A DNA stretch of 38,691 nucleotides, taken from positions 1-38,691 of the forward strand of contig DATJTJ010000138.1 in the NCBI GenBank assembly GCA_035503515.1. The letters run 5' to 3'. Below the pieces are notes generated by a model, which was not told where the DNA came from, made no database searches, and saw only the letters and a list, made by a program, of their open reading frames with translations. Every line of letters starts with the position of its first letter. Positions within the stretch are counted from its first letter, which is position 1. Position numbers and translations under genes: made by a program. Source of the stretch: DAIDKA01 sp035503515 (GTDB taxonomy: Bacteria; Pseudomonadota; Gammaproteobacteria; Steroidobacterales; Steroidobacteraceae). Shown in pieces: positions 12,875 through 22,500 of this stretch.

Positions 12875-14710
12875 TCACCTGGAGGTCTCCAGTCCTGCGG
12901 TGCGACCGGGGGTTCCCGCGACGTCGTTGTATAGGGTGTCTCCGACTAACTCCTGCCTGAGTATGGTCTGCGGGCCATCGTCTCTGGGTGTGGAAATCAC
13001 CGTCCGATGCTTGATCGCCTGCGGTTTACCTCTGACGAGGGCCTCCTCGAGGACACGGCCCTGCAGCTGTCCCTTTGGATGCAGTGTCAGATGAAGGACT
13101 TTGGCGATGGTCATAGCAACATCCGCGTTACTGGCCGGCATTGGATCCTCATACCCTTTGCGAAAATCCGGCCCACTGCCGGCCATGAAGTTCCAGGTAT
13201 CCGCCCGGCTGAAGCTGCCATGCATCCCCTGTCCCTGCTGCAGGGTCGTGTCGGCGACCTCCGCCGTACATAACTCGACCTGCTCGCAGCCCGTCGAAAA
13301 GGATCGAAAGCTCACAACCATGGCAGGCGTCGGCGTGAGCGCGTTGCCCTCTAGACCGATGCTGCTCAGCGGCAGAGTCCCCGGAAGGGATCCGAGCTTA
13401 TCGTTGAGGAAAATTCCACTGGTGTAGTCCTGCGCCAGGAGCGCCTGCACGACCAGGGGCGCCCATGACTGTGCATCGACCTGCGGCAGATAGATCAGGT
13501 CGGATCCGCCGTTAGCCGCCACGACAACTTCGGGCTTTTCAGGGTCGAAGCCGATCAGGGCACTTCCTTGCTTGGGGTGTTGGGAGGCTCTCCAGTCAAG
13601 TGGTGCGTTGTGATCCACTGAGTCGAACAGCTTTATGCCAGGATGGCTCCGGCTCAAGGATTCAAATAGGTCGATCGCCAAAAACCCCGGTGGCAGCTGC
13701 CCTTGAACGACATCTGCGTACGTCGCCTTGGCAGCGGGACTCGTTCGACTTTCTTTCGAAATAGTGGAGAAGCCATGGTCCGCAGCGACGATGATGTCAG
13801 TGGACTCGAGCAGGCCCAACTTCTTGAGGGCCTCTCGGATTGCCGCCAGGTCATTGTCGGCATTCCGGATCGCTGCCAGAGAGGTCGGGCCGTTGATTCC
13901 GGGCCTGAGCTTTCCGAAGCTATCTCCCTGGTTGTGCTGCGTGCCATCGGGATCGCGCGACCAGAACACCATGAAGAATGGGCGACCAGACTTCTTGAAG
14001 CGAGACAGTGCGACACGGACGGCAACGTCACGGAAATAGTTCTGTTGCTCGATATTGGCTACCATCGTTCCAGGGGTCTTGTAATCCCCTGCGTTACCGT
14101 TGGCTCCGCGGGCCGGGGCAAAGAGCGGAACACCAGCCCCGCCGAATACTGAGCTCCAAGCCGAAAGTGGGACACCGTCGGATTGGCCCGTCCGGTCATC
14201 CACAATGAGGGTTTGCGGGTCAACCGCAAGATCCTGAATCGCCGCGGGGCCCAGCTTACCTATTGCGGCGGTTTGTATCCGATTCCCGCGCGCGTATGCC
14301 AGCAGCGACTCCTCGTCGAGATAGTTTCCGCCGAAGTGACGATCCAGTTCACGCAACACCGGATCGCTTTCGAGGAATGGAGTAACACTTCCTCCGACGG
14401 CCCTGACCGGAAAGCCGGTATATATCGTATTGCTGAAGTCACCCGTGTCACCCAGGAAGTGGCCCGTGGCAAAGGCCGACGCATTCGCGGTGGTGAAGGT
14501 AGGGAACAGGGAGTGGCTATTATGGAAGTCCACCCCCTGATCACGAATGGCGGCCATGGTCGGGGCAGTCCGGGCGGAGACGACTTCGGCCCTTAGCCCG
14601 TCCGGAACGAACAAGACGACGTTATGAACAGACGCCGCCTCCACTTGGATAGCGCCGGCGAGTCCCACGAGGCACGCCGCAATGAATCCCCGTCCAATTC
14701 TTGTCGTCAT
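12875..14710 (-). CDS. Secreted alkaline phosphatase superfamily phosphodiesterase/pyrophosphatase
   Basis: This 611-residue protein has an N-terminal signal peptide (MTTRIGRGFIAACLVGLAGA, cut after about VEA). Metal and catalytic motifs of the nucleotide pyrophosphatase branch are present: VPDGLR (Asp37), FPTFTTANASAFATGH (nucleophile probably Thr73), SRDPDGTQH (second metal site) and AADHGFS. It should hydrolyse phosphodiester or phosphonate substrates in the periplasm or outside the cell. ATG 14710 is preceded by GAGAGG; longer frames upstream lack a signal peptide at the start. It converges on the phosphoglycerate mutase with 38 bases between them. Its composition resembles the fluoride island more than the GC-rich genes to its right. 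Confidence 0.87.
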   Translation of the reverse strand: MTTRIGRGFIAACLVGLAGAIQVEAASVHNVVLFVPDGLRAEVVSARTAPTMAAIRDQGVDFHNSHSLFPTFTTANASAFATGHFLGDTGDFSNTIYTGFPVRAVGGSVTPFLESDPVLRELDRHFGGNYLDEESLLAYARGNRIQTAAIGKLGPAAIQDLAVDPQTLIVDDRTGQSDGVPLSAWSSVFGGAGVPLFAPARGANGNAGDYKTPGTMVANIEQQNYFRDVAVRVALSRFKKSGRPFFMVFWSRDPDGTQHNQGDSFGKLRPGINGPTSLAAIRNADNDLAAIREALKKLGLLESTDIIVAADHGFSTISKESRTSPAAKATYADVVQGQLPPGFLAIDLFESLSRSHPGIKLFDSVDHNAPLDWRASQHPKQGSALIGFDPEKPEVVVAANGGSDLIYLPQVDAQSWAPLVVQALLAQDYTSGIFLNDKLGSLPGTLPLSSIGLEGNALTPTPAMVVSFRSFSTGCEQVELCTAEVADTTLQQGQGMHGSFSRADTWNFMAGSGPDFRKGYEDPMPASNADVAMTIAKVLHLTLHPKGQLQGRVLEEALVRGKPQAIKHRTVISTPRDDGPQTILRQELVGDTLYNDVAGTPGRTAGLETSR

Positions 14711-14828
14711 GAAGCCTCTCTGTAGTGCCCGCTCAAACCTTAAACTCACCCTATGCCGACGACACGTCGCATCCGAAACGCATTGGCGAGCCATACGATA
14801 CTGGGTCCTTTGGGCCTAAGCTCAGACG

Positions 14829-14855
14829 AAAGCGGTATGGCACCGTGACCGCTTT
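14829..14855 (+). promoter_or_regulatory. Inverted repeat in the divergent phosphatase/YeiH intergenic region
   Basis: AAAGCGGT (14829-14836) and ACCGCTTT (14848-14855) are a perfect 8-bp inverted repeat with an 11-base spacer, 47 bases before the YeiH-type start. It could be an operator for one or both divergent genes. A second pair, GACGAC/GTCGTC (14880-14901), brackets the ribosome binding site GGGAG of the YeiH-type gene. Confidence 0.45.
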
Positions 14856-14901
14856 GTAACCCGCCTTTCGTTAGGCTGCGACGACGCCACTGGGAGTCGT
14901 C

Positions 14902-16293
14902 ATGTCGAACGCCGCAACCACCGGGCCGGTACCGCTGCCCATCGTCGGCCCCCTCACCGGGCCGAACAATCGCGAGGACTGGCTGGCCGTCGCCATCGGC
15001 GTCGGGCTGATCGCGGTCGCGGTGGCCCTGTTCGCCTCGGGGAGCAGCCTCAGGTGGATCGCGGTGGCGCCGCAGAAATGGAGCCACCTGTCCGAGGTCG
15101 GCGCGCAGCTCTCGGCGCATGGCCTGCAGTTCCTGGCGCTGTTCGCGCTGTGGGCCGGCGTGTTCGCCATGGCCACGGCCTCCCTCGGCTACCGCGTCGG
15201 TGAGTTCCTCGGCACCTTCGCCGCGGTCTACCTGGTGTCGGTGCTGCTGTACTTCCTCGGCCAGTGGGACCAGGCCTCCCGCTATAGCCTCGAGCCGCCG
15301 CTGGTGGGGCTGGTTCTCGGCCTGCTCGTTTCCAACACCGTGGGGGTGCCCGGGTGGACGCAGGCGGGACTGCGGGTCGAGCTGTACATCAAGACCGGCA
15401 TCGTGCTGCTCGGCACGGGGCTGCCGCTGACCCTGATCGCCTGGGCCGGGCCCGTGGCGCTGCTGCAGGCGGGCATCGTGTCGGTCGCGACTTTCGGCGT
15501 CGTCTATTTCACGGCGACGCGCCTGGGGCTGGATCGGCGCCTGGCGGCGGTGCTCGGCACCGGCGGCGCCGTCTGCGGCGTATCGGCCTCGATCGCCATC
15601 AGCGGCGCGGTCGGCGCCCGCAAGGAGCATGCCTCGGTCTCGATCTCGCTGGTGGTGTTCTGGGCCATCGTGCTGATCTTCGTGCTGCCGCTGCTGTCGC
15701 GCGGCCTGGGTCTCGCCACGGGGGTCGCCGGCGCCTGGATCGGCACCTCCGAACTCGCCGATGCCACGGGGCTTGCTGCCGCCCAGGCCTACGGCGGCTA
15801 TGCCGGCAAGGTGGCGGGTATCGCCGGCAACACCGATGCCGCCGTGAACGCCTTCACGCTGATGAAGGTCATCGGGCGGGACATCTGGATCGGGGTGTGG
15901 GCCTTCGTGCTGTCCATCGTCGCGGTGACGCAGTGGCAGTCGGCCGATGCGCAGCGCGCCGGCGCGGCCCAGATCTGGCGGCGGTTCCCGAAGTTCGTGC
16001 TGGGATTCCTGGCCGCCTCGGTGATCATCACGCTGATCTCGCGGGGCCACTCCTACGCGGATTACCGGAAGCTGCTGCAGCCATCGCTCGTGACGCCGCT
16101 GCAGTCGCTGCGCACCTGGGCGTTCACGTTCACCTTCCTGAGCATCGGACTCACGACCCGGGTGCGCGAGTTCGCCGCGGTGGGCGTCAGACCGTTCGCC
16201 GCGTTCAGCACCGGCGTGCTGGTGAACGTGATCCTGGGATACCTGCTTTCCACGCAGGTGTTCGTCGATTTCTGGACCCGGCTCGGGCAGTGA
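14902..16293 (+). CDS. YeiH/UPF0324 family putative sulfate exporter
   Basis: This 463-residue inner-membrane protein has about eleven hydrophobic segments. The family core is present: TGIVLLGTGLPLTLI, GTGGAVCGVSASIAISGAVGA (a conserved glycine/alanine hairpin) and GGYAGKVAGIAGN. Members are annotated as putative sulfate exporters, but the substrate is poorly established. It is somewhat longer than YeiH of E. coli because of an extra N-terminal segment. ATG 14902 has GGGAG five bases upstream. The gene converges on the GntR regulator, with stop codons one base apart. Its codon use is much more GC-rich than the genes to its left. Confidence 0.85.
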   Translation: MSNAATTGPVPLPIVGPLTGPNNREDWLAVAIGVGLIAVAVALFASGSSLRWIAVAPQKWSHLSEVGAQLSAHGLQFLALFALWAGVFAMATASLGYRVGEFLGTFAAVYLVSVLLYFLGQWDQASRYSLEPPLVGLVLGLLVSNTVGVPGWTQAGLRVELYIKTGIVLLGTGLPLTLIAWAGPVALLQAGIVSVATFGVVYFTATRLGLDRRLAAVLGTGGAVCGVSASIAISGAVGARKEHASVSISLVVFWAIVLIFVLPLLSRGLGLATGVAGAWIGTSELADATGLAAAQAYGGYAGKVAGIAGNTDAAVNAFTLMKVIGRDIWIGVWAFVLSIVAVTQWQSADAQRAGAAQIWRRFPKFVLGFLAASVIITLISRGHSYADYRKLLQPSLVTPLQSLRTWAFTFTFLSIGLTTRVREFAAVGVRPFAAFSTGVLVNVILGYLLSTQVFVDFWTRLGQ

Positions 16294-16294
16294 C

Positions 16295-16939
16295 CTAGGG
16301 TTCGAAGGCCTGCGACACGGTCTGCAGGATGGCCGTGAGCTGCGCGACCGCCGGCGCGGGGGCGCCCGCACGCAGCCGGTTCATGAGCGTCTCGTGCATC
16401 GCAACCAGGGGCGCGAGGCCCGCGCCGCGCGCCGCCAGGCGCCGCAGGGCGATCCGACCACGGACGTCCCAGTGCAGCGAGTCCCAGAGCTTGAGGAAGG
16501 TACCGTTGCCGCCGGCCTCCACCAGGCTGCGATGGAAGTCCAGCGCCCAATCGATGTAGGGCTCCGAGTCGCCGCGGGCGAAGGACTCCTTCATGCCGGT
16601 CATGCACGCCTGCAGCTTGCCGAGGGTTTCGGCCGGGAAGGGCAGGCTGCGCTCGATGGCGTGGATCTCCATCATCAGCCGCAGTTCGTAGGACTCGCGC
16701 ATTTCCACCGAGTCCGCGCCGCGCACCCGCGTGCCGCGGTAACGCTCGGAGGTCACCAGGCCCGTGCCCTCGAGCTCGCGCAGCGCCTCGCGGATCGGCG
16801 CCTGGCTGACGTTGAACTCCCGCGCCAGCGACAGTTCCTTCAGCTGCAGGCCCGCGGGATACGTGCCATCGAGGATCCGCGCGATCAGCACGTCGCGGAT
16901 GCGGTCGCGCATGCAGACGCGTTTGAGCGCGGTATCCAT
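16295..16939 (-). CDS. GntR family transcriptional regulator, FCD/FadR-type
   Basis: This 214-residue regulator has an N-terminal winged helix (RIRDVLIARILDGTYPAG, then LAREFNVSQAPIREALRELE and the wing GLVTSERYRGTRV) and a C-terminal all-helical FCD domain with candidate metal-binding histidines (EIHAIERS, DFHRSLVEA, MHETLM). Its ATG shares one base with the stop of the outer-membrane factor gene (TGATG), so it is the last gene of the efflux operon. It is the obvious candidate to control that operon, probably as a ligand-responsive repressor. Upstream in-frame extensions would run through the efflux gene in another frame and are not real. Confidence 0.88.
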   Translation of the reverse strand: MDTALKRVCMRDRIRDVLIARILDGTYPAGLQLKELSLAREFNVSQAPIREALRELEGTGLVTSERYRGTRVRGADSVEMRESYELRLMMEIHAIERSLPFPAETLGKLQACMTGMKESFARGDSEPYIDWALDFHRSLVEAGGNGTFLKLWDSLHWDVRGRIALRRLAARGAGLAPLVAMHETLMNRLRAGAPAPAVAQLTAILQTVSQAFEP

Positions 16940-18360
16940 CACGGCGCCGGCCTGTCGATGCGGTCGGCGGTCCAGCCGCCGCCGAGGGCCTGCACCAGCC
17001 CGACGGCGGCGTTCAGACGGGCCGCCTGGGCCGCCAGTTCCGCGCTCTGCGCCGACAGCGCCGCGGTATGGGTGGTCGTCACTTCGATGTAGTCGGCGAC
17101 GCCCGCGGCGTAGCGCTCGTCGGCGTGGTAGGCCGCGCTCTGGGCGGCCTTGGCAGCGGCCGCATCCGCGGCCTGCTCCTCGGCCAGGCGCCGCACCGAC
17201 ACCAGGCTGTCCTCGACTTCCTGGTAGGCGGTGAGGGCGGTCTTGCGATAGGTCGCCACCGACTCGTCGTAGGCCGCGCGCGCCTGCCGGTTCACGGCCG
17301 CGCGACCGCCGACGTCGAACAGGGGCAGCTGCCCGCCGGGGCCGACGGACCAGAACCGCGCCGGCGCGCCGATCCAGTTGGCCCCCATGGTGCCCTCGAA
17401 ACCGGCCGCCGCAGCCTGCAGCGAGAACACCGGGAACCAGGCCGCGCGGGCGACCCCGATGCCGGCATTGGCCGCGGCCACCTGGCGCTCGGCGCTGGCC
17501 ACGTCCGGCCGCCGTTCCAGGAGCGAGGAGGGCAGGCTCACCCGGATCCGGGGAGGTTCGGCCGACAGCGCGGCCGGCGGCAGGCTGAAGTCCGACGGCG
17601 GCACGCCCAGCAGCACCGCGATCGCGTGTTCCATGCGGGCCCGGTCCAGCCGGGTCGCCGCGAGCTGGGCCCGCGCGTTCTGCCGCAGCGTATCGGCCTG
17701 GTCGACGTCCGTGGCAGCCGATACGCCGGTGTCGTAGCGGCGGCGGGTCTGTTCCCACGCCGTATCGAACTGCGTGACGGAATCCTCGAGCAGCCGCACC
17801 GTCGCATCATCGCCGCGCAGCGTGAAGTAGTCGGTCGCCAGCTGTCCCTGCAGCGACAGGTTCAGGGCGCCCAGGTCCGCCGCGCTCGCCTGGGCACGGG
17901 CATTGGCCGCCGCCGTCATGTTGCGCAGCCGCCCGAACAGGTCGATCTGCCAGGCGACGCTGAGCTCTGCCACCAGGTCATTGCCGGTGCGTCCGGCCCC
18001 GAGCGCGGCGTAGTCCGACTCGCGACCGCGCAGCGCGGTGACGTTCGCAGCCACCGTCGGGTACTGCGCCGAGCGCGCCTGGCCGGCGAGCGCGCGGGCC
18101 TGCTCGAAACGCGCGAAGGCGGCGCGCAGGTCGGGATTCGCGGCCCGCAACTGCTGCTCGAGCTCGTCGAGCTTCGCATCCCCGAAGGCCTGCCACCAGT
18201 CCGCCCGCGGCCTGTCGTCGGCGGGCGCGGCGGGGGCCCAGTCGCCGGCCTCCTTGTAAGCGGCGACATCCTGGTCGAGCTTCGGCGCGACATAGGTGGG
18301 CGCCAGCGAGCAGGCACTGAGCACCGCCGCGACCGCGCCACTGAGTACGAGGCGTTTCAC
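16939..18360 (-). CDS. NodT-type outer-membrane efflux lipoprotein (TolC family)
   Basis: This 473-residue protein forms the outer-membrane channel of a tripartite pump. The signal peptide ends in a lipobox LSAC with Cys17 as lipid anchor, followed by two outer-membrane efflux repeats with TolC-like helices (ELEQQLRAANPDLRAAFARF; DVASAERQVAAANAGIGVAR) and a Gln/Glu/Ala-rich C-terminal coiled coil. The start is GTG 18360, two bases after the stop of the adaptor gene. It is the third gene of the permease-adaptor-channel-regulator operon on the minus strand. Confidence 0.92.
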   Translation of the reverse strand: MKRLVLSGAVAAVLSACSLAPTYVAPKLDQDVAAYKEAGDWAPAAPADDRPRADWWQAFGDAKLDELEQQLRAANPDLRAAFARFEQARALAGQARSAQYPTVAANVTALRGRESDYAALGAGRTGNDLVAELSVAWQIDLFGRLRNMTAAANARAQASAADLGALNLSLQGQLATDYFTLRGDDATVRLLEDSVTQFDTAWEQTRRRYDTGVSAATDVDQADTLRQNARAQLAATRLDRARMEHAIAVLLGVPPSDFSLPPAALSAEPPRIRVSLPSSLLERRPDVASAERQVAAANAGIGVARAAWFPVFSLQAAAAGFEGTMGANWIGAPARFWSVGPGGQLPLFDVGGRAAVNRQARAAYDESVATYRKTALTAYQEVEDSLVSVRRLAEEQAADAAAAKAAQSAAYHADERYAAGVADYIEVTTTHTAALSAQSAELAAQAARLNAAVGLVQALGGGWTADRIDRPAP

Positions 18361-18362
18361 GA

Positions 18363-19559
18363 TCAGGTCCCCGCCACGGTCCTGACCGGCAGATTCACCC
18401 GCACCCGGTCATGATCGATCAGCGAGTCCGGGGGACTCAGGATCACGGTGTCCTGCGCGGTGAGCCCGTGCACCACCTCGATGGCCGCGCCGTAGTCGCG
18501 GCCGATGATGATGGGCTTCAGCACGACGTGCCCGGTGGCATCGACCGTCGCGACATGAATGCCGTCGCTGCGGAACAGCAGGGTGTTCGCCGGCAGCAGC
18601 AGCGACAGTCCCCGCGCGTCGGGCGACACCTTGAAATGCACGTCGGCGTAGGCGCCCGGCAGCAGCTGGCCGCTGGCGTTGTCGACCTTCAGCTGCACCA
18701 GCAGGGTGTTGGTGGTCGGATCGATGGCGTTCGAGGTCGAGTCCATGCGGGCGGTGAAGGTCACCCCCGGACGATCCGGGAAGCTCACCTGTGCGGTGGT
18801 GTCGGGGCCCATCTGCGGCGCGAACGCCTGCGGTACGTGGACGTACAGGCGCAGCTGCCGCTCATCGCTGATGCGGAACAGCTCGGGACCCGTGCCGCCG
18901 CCGGCGGCGATCAGCCGGCCGACGTCGGTTTCGCGCGCGGTGATGATGCCGTCGAACGGTGCCACGATGCGCCGGAAGCCGTTGAGGTCGCGCAGCCGCT
19001 GCAGGTTGGCGCGCGCAGAATCCAGCTGCGCCTTGCTGGCCTCGGCGAGGCTCGCCTTCTCGTCCGCGTCCTGCTTGGACACCGAGTCGGTCTTGCGCAG
19101 CGACTGCCAGCGTTCGGCGGTCACCGCGGCGATCTTTTCGTTGGCCTGCGCCGTCGCGACATCGGCCTCGGCCTGGCTCAGCTGCTGCTGCACTTCGGGC
19201 GTGTCGATCTCGGCCAGCAGCTGCCCCGCCTTCACCCGCGTCCCGATGTCCACCAGCCAGCGCTTCAGGTACCCGCTGGTGCGGGCGTAGATGGGCGCAT
19301 CGATGTTGGCCTGCACCGTGCCCGGCAGCACCAGCTCGCTGCCCGAGGGGTCGGTGGGCTTCGGGTGGGTGGTGTTCACGGTGGTGATGGCCGCCTCCTC
19401 GGTGTCGCTGGCGAGGGTCGCCGCGGCGCGGTGGGCGGAGATGATGTTCCAGATCACGAACGCCACGGCCGCCACGGCGACGACGGCGCCGATGCGGGCG
19501 AACCCGTTCATGTTGATCCGCTGCGGAGGGTTGTTGGGTGCGTCCATAGTCGAGCTCAT
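18363..19559 (-). CDS. Periplasmic adaptor subunit of RND efflux pump (HlyD/AcrA-type)
   Basis: This 398-residue protein has one N-terminal membrane anchor (about residues 24-43). The lipoyl half-motifs are IYARTSGYLKRWLVDIG and APFDGIITARETDVG, separated by a coiled-coil hairpin (about 120-190), followed by beta-barrel and membrane-proximal domains. It links the inner-membrane permease to the outer-membrane channel. ATG 19559 overlaps the permease stop by four bases (ATGA), showing co-translation. Confidence 0.92.
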   Translation of the reverse strand: MSSTMDAPNNPPQRINMNGFARIGAVVAVAAVAFVIWNIISAHRAAATLASDTEEAAITTVNTTHPKPTDPSGSELVLPGTVQANIDAPIYARTSGYLKRWLVDIGTRVKAGQLLAEIDTPEVQQQLSQAEADVATAQANEKIAAVTAERWQSLRKTDSVSKQDADEKASLAEASKAQLDSARANLQRLRDLNGFRRIVAPFDGIITARETDVGRLIAAGGGTGPELFRISDERQLRLYVHVPQAFAPQMGPDTTAQVSFPDRPGVTFTARMDSTSNAIDPTTNTLLVQLKVDNASGQLLPGAYADVHFKVSPDARGLSLLLPANTLLFRSDGIHVATVDATGHVVLKPIIIGRDYGAAIEVVHGLTAQDTVILSPPDSLIDHDRVRVNLPVRTVAGT

Positions 19560-22500
19560 CCGTGTGAAAGTGAGTGCGCATGCGCCGGTTCCGGCGGCCG
19601 CCGCCGGCCGTGCACGGCCGCGAATACGACCGGGACGAACAGCAGCGTGGCGACGGTCGCCAGCAGCAGTCCGCCGATCACCGCGCGGCCGAGCGGTGCG
19701 TTCTGCTCGCCGCCTTCGCCCATTCCCAAGGCCATGGGCGTCATGCCGATCATCATCGCCAGCGCCGTCATCAGCACCGGCCGGAAGCGCGTGAAGCCCG
19801 CATCGAGCGCCGCCTGCAGGGCGGTCGCGCCCTCGCGCATGCGGTCACGCGCGAAGCTCACCACCAGGATGCTGTTGGCGGTCGCGACCCCGATGCACAT
19901 GATGGCTCCCGTCAGTGCCGGGACGCTGAGCGTGGTGCCGGTGATGAACAGCATCCAGGCGATGCCGGCGAGGGCGGCGGGCAGTGCCGTGATGATGATG
20001 AAGGGGTCGGCCCAGGACTGGAAGTTGATCACGATCAGCAGGTACACCAGCAGGATGGCGCCCACCACGCCGATCGCAAGTCCGGTATAGGAGCTGATCA
20101 TGGTCTGCACCTGGCCGCGCAGCACGATGTGCGTGGCCTTGGGCAGCTTGCCGTCGAGGGCTGCGATCTGCCGGTTGATGTCCTTCGCCACGGCGCCCAG
20201 GTCGCGATCCTGCACATCACCGTAGATGTCGATCAGGTTCTGGCTGTCGTAATGATAGATGACCGCCGGGGTCACGCCGCGGGTGATGCTGGCGACGCCG
20301 CCCAGGATCTGCTGGCTGGTGCCCGAGGTCACCGGGACGTTGCGCAGGTCGTCGAGCGTGGTCATGCGGTACTGCGGGGTCTGCGCCACCAGCGGGTACT
20401 GCAGGCCGTTCTCGGGATTGAGCCAGAACGTGGGCGCGATCTGGCTGCTGCCGGAGAGCGTCAGCAGCAGGTTGTTGGCGACATCGCGCTGGGCGATGCC
20501 CAGCTGCATGGCGCGGCTGCGATCGGTATTCACGCGCAGTTCGGGCAAATCGTCCGGCTCCTGGATGCGCGCGTCCACCAGTCCCGGAATGTGCCGCAGC
20601 GAGGCGAGCAGGCTGCGTGCCACGTCGCGGTTCCTGGGGCTCGGGCCCACGATCTGGATGTCGATCGGCGCCGGCACGCCGAAGTTCAGGATCTGGCTGA
20701 CGATGTCCGCCGGCAGGAACGAGAAGGTCACGCCCGGGAACTCCCGGGGCAGTTCGCGGCGCAGCGTGCGCACGTAGTCATGGGTGCGCCCATGGCCCGG
20801 GTTCAGCGAAATCAGCACGTCGGCATCGGAGCTGCCGACCGTGCCGGAGGTGCTGTAGGTGACGTTGATGCTCGACACCGGCAGGCCGATGTTGTCGACC
20901 ACGCTGCCGATCTCACGCGCCGGAATCACCGCGCGCAGCGCCGCCTCGACATGGTCGATGAGCCCCGCGGTGTCCTCGACCCGGAAGCCGGTCGGTCCGC
21001 GCACGTGCAGCTTGATCTGGCCGGCGTCGACCTCGGGGAAGAAGTTCCGGCCCAGGAATGGATAGATGATCATCGAGGCGAAGGCCACCGCGAGGAAGCC
21101 GATCATGAACGGCCGGCCATGGTCGAGGGCCGACCTGAGCACGCCGTGATACCGCTCGCGCAGCACGGCGAACCGCTTCTCGAAGCCGCCCTGGAAGCGC
21201 TGCCACGGGTTCGGGGTCGAGCCGGCCGCGGCCGCCTGCTCCTGGGCGTGCGTGCGCAGCCAGTACATGCACAGCGTGGGCACCAGCGTCCGCGATAGCA
21301 CGTAGGAGGTCAGCATCGCGAACACGACGGCCTCCGCCAGCGGCACGAACAGATAGCGCGCGACGCCCGTCAGCAGGAACATCGGCACGAACACGATGCA
21401 GATGGACAGGGTCGACACCAGCGCGGGCACCGTGATCTGCCGCGAACCCTCCAGGATGGCCGGCGTCACGTCCATGCCTTCCTCGAGGTGCCGGTTGATG
21501 TTCTCGATGGTCACCGTGGCGTCGTCCACCAGGATGCCGACGGCCAGCGCCAGGCCGCCCAGGGTCATGAGGTTGATGGTCTCGCCCATCGCGCCCAGCA
21601 GGATGATGGAGGACAGGATCGACAGCGGAATCGAGATCGCGATGATGAGCGTGCTGCGCCAGCTGCCCAGGAACAGCAGCACCATGAAGGCGGTGAGGGT
21701 CGCGGCGATCAGCGCCTCGGTGACGACACCGCGGATGGCCGCACGCACGAACACCGACTGATCGCCGGTCATGGCGACCGAGGCACCCTCGGGCAGCAGC
21801 TCGTTGACCCGCGGCATCCGCTCGCGGATCGAATTGACGATGTTGAGGGTCGAGGCCGAGCCGGTCTTCTGGATCGACATCAGCACGGCACGCCGGCCGT
21901 TGACCCGCACCACGTTGGTCTGCGGGGTATGGCCGTCGTGCACGAAGGCGACATCGCGCAGGTACGTGACCGAGCCCGCGCGGCTGCGGATCGGCAGGTC
22001 ATTGAGTGCCTCGATCGTGGTCGGGCTCGCGTTCAGCCGCACGTTGTACTCGGTGCTGCCGATCTTCTCGGTGCCCGAGGGAATGATCAGCGCCTGGTTG
22101 GCGAGGGTGTTGTTCACATCCACCGGCGTCAGGCCCTGGGCCCGCAGGGCATCGGGGCGCAGGTCGACCTGCACCTGCCGGACCGCCCCGCCGAAGGGGT
22201 ACGGAATGGAGACACCGGCGATAGTCGCGATCTGGGAGCGGATCACCTGGTTGCCGAAATCGAACAGCTGGGCCTCGGTCAGCTTGTCGCTGGACATCGC
22301 CAGCTGCAGGATCGGCACGCTCGAGGCGCTGTACTTGAGCACCAGCGGCGGGGTGGCGCCGGGGGGCATCTGCCGCAGGGCCGTCTGGCCATAGGCGGTC
22401 ACCTGCGACATCGCGAGGTCGATGTTCACCCCGGGCTGGAAGAACAGCTTGATGACCGTCATGCCGGTGTAGCTCTCCGACTCGACATGCTCGATGTCAT

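Noticed and set aside
14746..16371. 541-codon open frame antisense to the YeiH-type gene
   Set aside because: It is rich in Arg/Gly/His/Gln, has no recognisable domain and mirrors a strongly supported membrane protein. Long antisense frames are common in GC-rich DNA; several similar ones opposite the efflux, nucleotidase and EAL genes were left out for the same reason.
16295..17758. A 487-codon reading of the GntR gene with a long N-terminal extension
   Set aside because: The extension is an out-of-frame reading of the efflux channel gene. The GntR domain begins cleanly at 16939 with a TGATG coupling.
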